Assembly (NCBI GenBank): GCA_964632945.1
Contig: CAZWCX010000050.1
Span: 1 to 47,307, forward strand
Direction: 5' to 3'
Length of the DNA: 47,307 nt
Origin: CAZWCX01 sp964632945
GTDB lineage: Bacteria > Planctomycetota > MHYJ01 > WSZJ01 > CAZWCX01
The notes beneath the pieces were generated by a model. That model was not told the DNA's origin, made no database searches, and saw only the letters and a list, made by a program, of their open reading frames with translations. Positions 16,101 to 22,074 of the stretch are shown here, one piece after another (within the stretch, counting starts at the first letter, position 1; each line of letters opens with the position of its first letter). A program made the translations under genes and the position numbers.

Positions 16101-17577
16101 CGGTTTCGACGCGGCGGAGCGTCTCAATCCCGCCAGTCCCTATCCCGCGGTTCGCCGGGGACATCTGCTGGTTCACAAGGCCCTCGTTGAACTCGGGAAG
16201 GGCGGCGATCCGAACGCCCTGCTCGAGCGCGCGGAAGCCGATCTGGCCCGCGGGATCGAACGCCATCCGAACTTCGCGGAAGCCTGGAGCTGGCGGGGCA
16301 AGGGGCAATTGCTCAAGGCGTTGGCCGCCTCCGCACGCGGCCTCCCGGCGGACGAGGCGTTCCGCCGCGCGGACGAGGCGTACGGCCGCGCGATTGAACT
16401 CGACGGCCGGTGGACCGCCCACCGAATCGGGCGTGGTGAGGCTCGTCTCGCCTGGGGCACATGGCTGGCGATGAACGACCGGAACCCCGATGAGGCCTTC
16501 CGCGGCGCCGGAGAAGATCTCGAAGTGGCGCTGCAGATGAATCCCAAGTCCGCGGATGCATGGCTGAAGCGCGGGAACCTGCACGCGAACCGGGGAACCT
16601 GGAAGGCGAGGCAGGGTGAGAATCCCGCGCAGTCCTACCTGGCGGCGGTGTCCGATTGCGATCGTGCCATCGCCCTCGATCCGCGATCCCCCTCGAGCCG
16701 GCGCATGCGCGCGAACGCGCTCTCGAACCTGGCCGGTCTCGAGGTCGGGGGAGGTATCGACGCCGAGGCCCGTTTCGCGGAGGCGGAAGCGGAGTACACA
16801 CGCGCGATCGACATCGATCCGGGAGCACCGGACGGATGGCTGAGCCGGGGGGAGATTCGCCTGCGCTGGGCCGACTACCGGGAAGGTCGAGGCCGATCCG
16901 GAGAGGCCGCAAGCCTGCGCAAGAGCGCCCGGGAAGATGCGGATGAGGTCCTGCGGCGGGCGCCCGATCGCGCCGACGCCCGGATTGCCCGCGCGCACGC
17001 CCGGTATGCCCTCGGGGACTGGGACGGCGCTTCCGCAGACCTCGCGGCCGCGCTCGCGGTCAACCCGTCGCTGAAGGACCGCGCCGACCTGCGCGAGGAC
17101 GAAATGGCCACCGCGCGGGAATTGGCCGAGGTCGTCGGAGCCGGGCCCGAGTGGGTGCTTGCCCTTGCCCTGGGTGCGCGGGCGATCTTTTTGCCGGACC
17201 TCACTGCCGCGGAGCGGGGGCTCCGCGAGGCCCTGGAACGGCTGGAGCGGGCGCTCTCCGCCATGGCGCCCGCGGCGCGCGAGCGGGTCGAGCGGCATCC
17301 CTCGGTGCGCGAGGAACGCCTCGAGGCGCTGTACAATCTGGCTGCGGTCTACTCGCTGTGGAGCGCGGGCAAGCCCTCCGTTCGGCTTCCGCCGCGGCCC
17401 GTCGAACCTGCCGAGGCCGCCCGGCGCCGGGACGAGGCCTTCCAGCGACTCGAACAGGCTGCCGACGCCGGGTTCGCCGACGCGCCGCGACTCGAGGCTG
17501 CGCCCGAATTCCGGCCCTTGCACGGGGACCCGCGGTGGCCGGGCTTGCTCGACCGCGTGCGCGCCAACCCGCGCTGA
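13156..17577 (+). CDS. Membrane Ser/Thr protein kinase with long TPR-like array
   Basis: 1473 residues; start ATG 13156 with GAAGG 7 nt upstream. Residues 6-60 are a small helical module with two RGLxxxDQ segments (ARGLISEDQIE, ARGLLTPDQAS). Residues 124-430 are a Hanks-type kinase: glycine loop GRGGMGVVY (132-140), ATP lysine K154, catalytic HRDLKPSN (275-282), DFG (295-297) and GTPAYMSPE (317-325). A transmembrane helix (about 445-465, LAALGLAAGLALSVATAAVI) follows, so the remaining 1000 residues should be extracytoplasmic. These hold ordinary TPRs, then twelve exact 46-residue TPR-like repeats (about 721-1272). It is predicted to phosphorylate cytoplasmic proteins in response to what the array binds. 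Confidence 0.93.
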   Translation: MSESQDRLLGRLAVARGLISEDQIEAARHEGSRADPPRPLHMILVARGLLTPDQASALLATASAEASELHTHLTPEATHPSEGIRRVGGAADATVLRSGTAIGDETGAPAPPAETGPPRRRIGKFELVEELGRGGMGVVYKAYHAALRAHFALKVLLGGETAGPEAVLRFRKEAQAAARLRHPGIVAVHDIGDDDGKTWIAMEFVPGATLDKVLDDPAAHGLGVVALPKEHRPIPIPGGGEGSVRGHALRTADAVRVAREVADAVQAAHEAGVIHRDLKPSNVIREVSGRLKVMDFGLAKIVDTGDSNITRTGTLMGTPAYMSPEQAEGRVRDVDARSDVYQVGAILYEVLTGRRPFDGQSSMAVLVKVIQDDPIPPGRLNPAVDSAAETICLKAMAREKERRYGSARELAEDCRRWLDGEAILARPESWAEKGARWLRRRRKLAALGLAAGLALSVATAAVIQKRGLEAEVLQGLREIASSNLKAILMVRRAGGPLHGLESGFLRPFEDAARRAIAQAPGLAEPHHHLGRVYRALDRHGEARAEQERALAKDPRHPGSLYEHAVLAADAYDRRLSVLTREWMRAQTEPGFGTQAAGTGHASSPRAPPSIQRLAAADPECRTLEAIVAQDLDRLERLDDSADSRLTPAMIECVRGLRLSFSNEAEKIAQAADRLGRAIASEPTLEEAHLALARLWTREGRHDDAVAALTRGIESDKGFVRFYLGRGQRRGILGRAAVARGEDPTDLYRDAEADYARAADLAPAGAEAWIGRGLIQTAWGDLRRNRGEDPENLYRLAREALEKAVFLDPRAVEPRLCLVSLLVNQALGRMQRGEDPLVTFEEAMAVAGEAVGLAPELPQVWICRALVQGNRAAYRAQQGAEVEAEYAATEQDLERALASGAHLKGAWHGRALMYLNWGLARLNRGRDPEPLFQRSREDHDQALERDPQNWEFYFTRGILEAAWGQVRVDSGRDPKANFDAAEGGFDAAERLNPASPYPAVRRGHLLVHKALVELGKGGDPNALLERAEADLARGIERHPNFAEAWSWRGKGQLLKALAASARGLPADEAFRRADEAYGRAIELDGRWTAHRIGRGEARLAWGTWLAMNDRNPDEAFRGAGEDLEVALQMNPKSADAWLKRGNLHANRGTWKARQGENPAQSYLAAVSDCDRAIALDPRSPSSRRMRANALSNLAGLEVGGGIDAEARFAEAEAEYTRAIDIDPGAPDGWLSRGEIRLRWADYREGRGRSGEAASLRKSAREDADEVLRRAPDRADARIARAHARYALGDWDGASADLAAALAVNPSLKDRADLREDEMATARELAEVVGAGPEWVLALALGARAIFLPDLTAAERGLREALERLERALSAMAPAARERVERHPSVREERLEALYNLAAVYSLWSAGKPSVRLPPRPVEPAEAARRRDEAFQRLEQAADAGFADAPRLEAAPEFRPLHGDPRWPGLLDRVRANPR
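15316..16971 (+). repeat. Twelve in-frame 138-nt TPR-like coding repeats
   Basis: Within the kinase gene the motif G-x-[DN]-P-x-x-x-[FYL] recurs with its preceding codon at 15370, 15508, 15646, 15784, 15922, 16060, 16198, 16336, 16474, 16612, 16750 and 16888. The spacing is exactly 138 nt (46 codons) every time. A typical unit is a W-x-x-RG helix, then RGEDPxxLY, then a TPR-like helix ending A-x-x-L-D-P. A normal TPR is 34 residues; these carry about 12 extra. The repeats are diverged at the DNA level, so this is an old expansion with strongly conserved length. Confidence 0.85.
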
Positions 17578-17795
17578 CGGCGCGCGGCGCGGGCGTCGGT
17601 TCGAGAGCGGCCGCCTGGCCCGACTCCCGTCGGGTGGCGATTCCGGATTCCGTCGGGCGGAAACCCCTGTCCACCGCCGCCGGCCCTCGCTCGGGTTGCG
17701 CGCCGGCCGTCGGAATCGGGGGGGCGGCGCAAGCGGACTCGCGACTTGCCCACACCGGGGGGATCGATTTGCGGTCGCGGATCCGCGTGACGGGC

Positions 17796-17811
17796 GCCGG
17801 CACAGGCCGGC
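17796..17811 (-). terminator. Possible hairpin downstream of the RetSat-like gene
   Basis: GCCGGC-ACAG-GCCGGC lies 9 nt beyond the stop of the minus-strand oxidoreductase gene. The stem is short and lacks a U-run, so it is a weak terminator candidate. The rest of 17578-17819, between two convergent genes, shows nothing recognisable. Confidence 0.3.
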
Positions 17812-17819
17812 CGTCCGCA

Positions 17820-19433
17820 TCATCCGAGCGAGCGGATCAGGCGGAAGGCGGGCAGAGGTTCCGCGGCGAGTGCCGCGAGTGCGCCGCCCATCATGGCCCC
17901 CACGACTCCGACCGATGTGACCTCGCTGCCGGCGAACAGCAGGTCCGGGATGGGGGATCGCGGGCGCAGCCAACGGTTGCGGAACCGGTCGGGCGTCGGC
18001 TCGAGGCCGTAGATCGATCCCGAAATGGGGCGGCAGAAAAGGTCGGTGGACAGCGGGGTGGAGACCTCGGCGTAGTCGACCATCGGGCGCAGGGCGGGGT
18101 AGCGGGAGAGGAACTGCTCGAGCATGATCTCCTGCATGGCGGTCTTGAGCGTCTGGTATTCGTCTCCGCGTTTTCGCCATCCCGTCCCCTGCCACGGGCG
18201 GAAGGTCTCCCAGGGGACGAACGTGACGATTTCCGCGGTATGCCGGTTCTCGGGACCCGGGTCGTACTCCGGGTCCTTGAGGGAAGGGAAGCTGCAATAG
18301 AGGACCGGCGCACCGCGGGAGAGGGCTTGGCCTCCCACGTCCCAGGCCTCCTGTTCGGGATCCCAGGTGTGATAGAACCACTGGTTGGCGGCCGACGCCC
18401 CCGCCCCGCGAATGTCCCCCTTGAGGCCGAGGTAGAGGCAGACGTGCGCGGAAGCCGGGCGGAGGGTGTCGACTTCGCGCGCCCACGCGGCCGCGCGGAA
18501 TTCCTCCGGGAGCAGGCGGCGAACGGTGGCGAGAATGCCCGCCGCGCTGATGACGCGGCGGGCGCGGATTTCCTCTCCGCTGGTCAGCCGGACGCCGGCC
18601 GCGCGGCCGTTTTCGACCAGGATCTCCTTCACGTCCGCCTGGACGCGGGTCCAACCGCCGGCGTTCGCGACGGTGCGCAGGAGGGAACGCGCGATCTCCT
18701 TGGAGCCGCCGACGGGGTAGTAGCCGCCGTAGAGAAAGTGCTTCACCACCAGCGCCTGGATGGCGAACGAGGAGCGGCTGGGAGGGGATCCGTAGTATCC
18801 CCACTGGGCGGTGAACACGGCGCGCAATCGCGGGTCTTGCGTCAGGCCCGCGACCACGTCGCAGGTTTTCTCCTCGAGGAACCCCTGGGCGCGACGCGCC
18901 ATGAAGAGATCCGCCGCGGGGGCGAGCCAGCCGGGAGCGGCGCGGGCGAGGTAGTAGCCCTTCATCGCGCCCGCCACTTCGGAGGCGCGTCGCAGATAGG
19001 CATCGATCGCGGGCGCTTCGGAGGGGAAGGCGGCGACGAGGTTTTCGCGATACCGGCGCGGGTGATCCGGAAAATCGAGTCGAAACCCGTCGGGGAAGTG
19101 GAAGGCGTCGTAGACCGGTCCGAGCGAGGCCCACCGAAGGCGTCCGTCCGTCAGATGCGCGAGCAACCGCCCCGGCAGGCTGTGTTCGGTCACCTCCCCG
19201 ACGGCGTGGACGCCCACGTCCCACGTGTATCGCCGCCGCGTGAAGGTATGGGTGAACCCGCCGGGGACGTAGTGCTGCTCCAGGACGAGGACGCGCCGCC
19301 CGAGCCGGGCCAGGAAGGCGGCGCAGGTCATCCCGCCCATGCCGGAGCCGATGACGACCGCGTCCCAGGGCCCCTCCGGGGACTGTTTGCTCCAGTAGCG
19401 CTCCGTTCTGCCGGCGCGCGCGGTGTCGGTCAT
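17820..19433 (-). CDS. FAD-dependent oxidoreductase, RetSat/CrtI (phytoene desaturase) family
   Basis: 537 residues. The dinucleotide-binding fold is VVIGSGMGGMTCAAFLARLG (27-46), followed by VLVLEQHYVPGGFTHTF and YTWDVGVHAVGEV. The start RYWSKQSPEGPWDAVVIGSG and these motifs most resemble all-trans-retinol 13,14-reductase (RetSat) and carotenoid isomerase-type members rather than CrtI itself. The C-terminal FAD contact is LLFAGSEVTSVGVVGAMMGG. The likely chemistry is reduction, desaturation or isomerisation of a polyene lipid. No carotenoid, retinoid or isoprenoid gene is nearby, so the substrate is unknown. It is monocistronic with its own promoter. Confidence 0.88.
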   Translation of the reverse strand: MTDTARAGRTERYWSKQSPEGPWDAVVIGSGMGGMTCAAFLARLGRRVLVLEQHYVPGGFTHTFTRRRYTWDVGVHAVGEVTEHSLPGRLLAHLTDGRLRWASLGPVYDAFHFPDGFRLDFPDHPRRYRENLVAAFPSEAPAIDAYLRRASEVAGAMKGYYLARAAPGWLAPAADLFMARRAQGFLEEKTCDVVAGLTQDPRLRAVFTAQWGYYGSPPSRSSFAIQALVVKHFLYGGYYPVGGSKEIARSLLRTVANAGGWTRVQADVKEILVENGRAAGVRLTSGEEIRARRVISAAGILATVRRLLPEEFRAAAWAREVDTLRPASAHVCLYLGLKGDIRGAGASAANQWFYHTWDPEQEAWDVGGQALSRGAPVLYCSFPSLKDPEYDPGPENRHTAEIVTFVPWETFRPWQGTGWRKRGDEYQTLKTAMQEIMLEQFLSRYPALRPMVDYAEVSTPLSTDLFCRPISGSIYGLEPTPDRFRNRWLRPRSPIPDLLFAGSEVTSVGVVGAMMGGALAALAAEPLPAFRLIRSLG

Positions 19434-19463
19434 CGGGGCCCCCTGCGCGGTATGTGAGCGGGC

Positions 19464-19492
19464 AGGATACCCGACGCGGAACCGGGAGACAA
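19464..19492 (-). promoter_or_regulatory. Promoter for the RetSat-like gene
   Basis: Minus-strand TTGTCT (19492-19487), a 17-nt spacer and TATCCT (19469-19464) lie about 30 nt upstream of the ATG at 19433. AGGGGG serves as ribosome binding site. Confidence 0.6.
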
Positions 19493-19602
19493 GGCTCGCG
19501 CGCGGAGATGGGAGGGTGTCTGGAGCCGACCGTCCCGAAATCGCGTGGCGGCGCGGGGTGCGGGTTGCTTCCTGCGCGCCGTGGGGCGGAGGGAAGGGCG
19601 TC

Positions 19603-20946
19603 CTACCGCAGCGGACCGACGCAGTACCAGCGGTCCTCCACGAAGGCCCAGCGCCATGTGCACTGCACCTTCTTCGTGCTCGGGGATCCGCCGCCGAGCA
19701 ATCCGCCGATGGCCCCCAGGTCCGGATCCGCCGGCTTGGGCTTTTCGACCTTGGCGAAACGGATCACCAGGTCCGCGTACACTGTGGCCTCCAGCCCGTC
19801 CACGGCGAGTCTCTGCACCGTCGCTTCCTCCACCCCGTCTTCCGGCGCGGGGGCCCCGGTGAGTACGGTCCAGGCGCGGCGGACGTCGTCGCCCGCAAGG
19901 GTCTTTCCTCCCGACCGGATCAGCTTGCCGATGCCGTCATGGTTGCCGTACTTGAGCGCCAGAGTGAATTCGGTGAGGCGCTTGCGCAGGCTCGCCTCTT
20001 CCGCGCCGTACAATTGCTCGCTTACCCCGGAGGAGAGGCGGTCGCGATTGCGGAAGAGCCAGAACGCTCCCAGGATCACGAGCCCGAGCAGGAGGAACCC
20101 GCGATGGTCGTAGATCCGCTGGAAGATCCCGCGCGCCGCCGCCGCCGCGAGCACGGCGGCCTCCGGACGGTCGAAGGGGGTGCGGCAGACCACGCAGATC
20201 GTCTCCATGCCGGCGGCCAGGACGCCGCACTTCGGGCAGCGGCGGCGCGTCTGGTCGCCGATCAGGCCGGTGCTCATGTTGGCGCCGCAATTCCGGCAGA
20301 ACGGACCTCCCGGGGCTTGCGAACTGAAGCAGTTGGGACATTGCTCCGATACTTCGGGCTCTTCCAGCAGGACGCCGCAGTACCGACAGGTCCGGGCCGA
20401 CTCGTGAATGGCTTCGAAGCAGTTCGGACACTCGCGCATGCCCGGCCCGCGGGAGGGGGTGCGTGCCGCGGCATGAAGGCCGCGCTTGTCGATCGCGCTC
20501 GAGCGGTTGAGGACGAGCACGACCATCCGGTTCTCTTCGGGTGTGACGAAGCCGCGTTCCACGAGGAATTCGCCGATCGACTGCTTTTGACCTCTTCCGG
20601 AGTGGAGCAGGTAACGCTCGTACGCGCCCTGGCATTTCTCGAGCATGGCGCCGGTGACGAAGCCCCGTTCGGCTGCCACCTTGAGGTAGCGCTTCGGGTC
20701 TTCCGCCGTTCGGGGGGCTTCGGCGGGCAGGCCGGGGGAAACCGCGGCGTGACCCCCGGTCGGCGGACGCCGCGCGGGCGCGGGGGCCGGTTCGGTTTCG
20801 GTCCTCCCCTCGACCGGTGCGGCCCCGGGCGCGGCCGCGCCGGGGATGCGGTACTTGGTCTCGCAGCGGGAGCAGAGGAGCTTGCGCCCGAGGAACTTCT
20901 CGTGCATCTCGAGCGAATGGGCACAGTTCGGGCAGACGACCCGCAC
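19603..20946 (-). CDS. Multi-zinc-ribbon single-pass membrane protein
   Basis: 447 residues from GTG 20946, chosen because GGGAG lies 8 nt upstream and the first zinc ribbon starts at once (CPNC at 5-8, CSRC at 25-28). A helical module follows (about 80-145) with two RGFVT segments, like the N-terminal module of the kinase at 13156. Three more zinc ribbons come next, with CPNC...CRYC, CPNC...CRNC and CPKC...CVVC. A membrane helix (GFLLLGLVILGAFWLF, about 275-290) and a C-terminal domain of about 150 residues complete it. The zinc ribbons are probably cytoplasmic and bind proteins or nucleic acid. It is divergent from the cNMP/FHA gene. No enzyme motif seen. Confidence 0.82.
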   Translation of the reverse strand: MRVVCPNCAHSLEMHEKFLGRKLLCSRCETKYRIPGAAAPGAAPVEGRTETEPAPAPARRPPTGGHAAVSPGLPAEAPRTAEDPKRYLKVAAERGFVTGAMLEKCQGAYERYLLHSGRGQKQSIGEFLVERGFVTPEENRMVVLVLNRSSAIDKRGLHAAARTPSRGPGMRECPNCFEAIHESARTCRYCGVLLEEPEVSEQCPNCFSSQAPGGPFCRNCGANMSTGLIGDQTRRRCPKCGVLAAGMETICVVCRTPFDRPEAAVLAAAAARGIFQRIYDHRGFLLLGLVILGAFWLFRNRDRLSSGVSEQLYGAEEASLRKRLTEFTLALKYGNHDGIGKLIRSGGKTLAGDDVRRAWTVLTGAPAPEDGVEEATVQRLAVDGLEATVYADLVIRFAKVEKPKPADPDLGAIGGLLGGGSPSTKKVQCTWRWAFVEDRWYCVGPLR

Positions 20947-21090
20947 AGAATCTCCCTTCCCGGGACGCCTCATTCTCCCCGGATCCACGGGGACGGGGCG
21001 GAGCCGGGGACCGGTTGGCCGGGGGCGCCTGGGTCGCAGGCAGTCCGGGGCGGGACCCGGATCCGGCGGGCGCGTCCAAGGCCGATCGTG

Positions 21091-21120
21091 ATGCTATCCC
21101 CGGTGTCGAATCCGTGTCAA
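21091..21120 (-). promoter_or_regulatory. Promoter for the zinc-ribbon gene
   Basis: Minus-strand TTGACA (21120-21115, consensus), an 18-nt spacer and TAGCAT (21096-21091). Its -35 box is only 7 nt from that of the divergent promoter at 21128, so the two could compete or share a regulator. The leader to the GTG at 20946 would be about 140 nt. Confidence 0.6.
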
Positions 21121-21127
21121 CATTCGC

Positions 21128-21157
21128 TTGGCGACCGGATTTTCCCGGACCTATAAT
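21128..21157 (+). promoter_or_regulatory. Promoter for the cNMP/FHA gene
   Basis: TTGGCG (21128-21133), an 18-nt spacer and a consensus TATAAT (21152-21157) lie 63 nt upstream of the start at 21220. Best -10 box in the window. Confidence 0.68.
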
Positions 21158-21219
21158 TCCGGCGATCCCGGGGCCATGCGGCCCCGGTCCTTCGCGAAAC
21201 CGCGGGCAGGGGGAAAGCC

Positions 21220-21993
21220 GTGCTCACCGTCGCGCAGAGAATCGAGGCGCTTCAGCGGCAGGAGGTCCTCGCCGCGCTCGGACCCGAGGCGATGGAAAGC
21301 CTGGTCCGGCGCATGGGGGAACGTGAGCTGGCGGCCGGGGAGTGGCTTTTTCTCGAGGGGGATCCCGGAGACGCGATCTTCTTCATCGCGGAGGGCGAGG
21401 TCGAGATCCTGCGGGGGTCGGACACCGATCCGGTCGTTCTCGCGGTCCTCGAGGCCCCCGACCTCTTCGGCGAGATGGCCGTCTTCACCGACGGCATCCG
21501 CACCTCCTCGGCGCGGGCGCGCGGTCCGGCGAAACTGTTCTTCCTCAAGGAGAAGGCGATCAAAGTTCTGATCCAGAACGTGCCCGAGATCGCCTTCGGC
21601 TTCTTTCGCATTCTCACCCAGCGGGTCCGCCGGATGAACGACTACGTCACCGCGCTGACCGGCCGGCAGGCCGTTCGCGCCCGGCTGACGGTCATCGAGG
21701 GGCCGGATGCCGGTCGGTCGGTGGCCATGGTCGGCACCCGAATGGAGATCGGGCGCAGCGCCGGTTCGCCGCTCGAGGAGACGGTGAGGGTGAGCCTGAG
21801 CGACCGGGACCCGGGGCTGGCGCGGCATCATGCCGAAGTGACCTGCCATGGGGGGGACTTCTTCCTGCGCGACCTCGGCACCCCCGGAGGCACGCTCCTG
21901 AACGGCGAGAAGGTCGTCGACGACGCGGTCGACCTGCGGCCGGGGGACCAGATCGTGGTCGGCGCCACCCGCATCCGATTCGAGGTCCCGTAG
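21220..21993 (+). CDS. Cyclic-nucleotide-binding and FHA domain signalling protein
   Basis: 257 residues, GTG start at 21220 after a GGGGGAAA run. Residues about 15-140 form a cNMP-binding beta-barrel (GEWLFLEGDPGDAIFFIAEG, then FGEMAVF and a short arm); the second half lacks a clear R-A-A/S phosphate-binding cassette, so ligand binding is uncertain. Residues about 152-257 form an FHA domain: EIGRSAGSP, then DPGLARHHAEV and DLGTPGGTLLNGEKV. FHA domains bind phosphothreonine, so this is a natural reader or substrate for the Ser/Thr kinases at 13156 and 22075. No DNA-binding HTH follows the barrel, so it is not a CRP-type regulator. Its stop faces the kinase-Cache stop 81 nt away. Confidence 0.9.
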   Translation: MLTVAQRIEALQRQEVLAALGPEAMESLVRRMGERELAAGEWLFLEGDPGDAIFFIAEGEVEILRGSDTDPVVLAVLEAPDLFGEMAVFTDGIRTSSARARGPAKLFFLKEKAIKVLIQNVPEIAFGFFRILTQRVRRMNDYVTALTGRQAVRARLTVIEGPDAGRSVAMVGTRMEIGRSAGSPLEETVRVSLSDRDPGLARHHAEVTCHGGDFFLRDLGTPGGTLLNGEKVVDDAVDLRPGDQIVVGATRIRFEVP

Positions 21994-22074
21994 CGCCGAT
22001 CCGGGAGCCGCCCGCGGGCGTTGATGGTCCGGGGGGCCGGCGGCGGCCGCAAATCCGAGCGCGTCCGAACCGGG

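Noticed and set aside
13120..19224. A 2034-codon open frame on the minus strand opposite the TPR kinase
   Set aside because: It is antisense to a gene with clear domains and exact repeats; its product is Arg/Pro/Gly-rich without any motif, as expected from GC-rich codon bias.
21220..21600. The cNMP-binding protein as a CRP/FNR transcription factor
   Set aside because: The barrel is followed by an FHA domain, with no helix-turn-helix.
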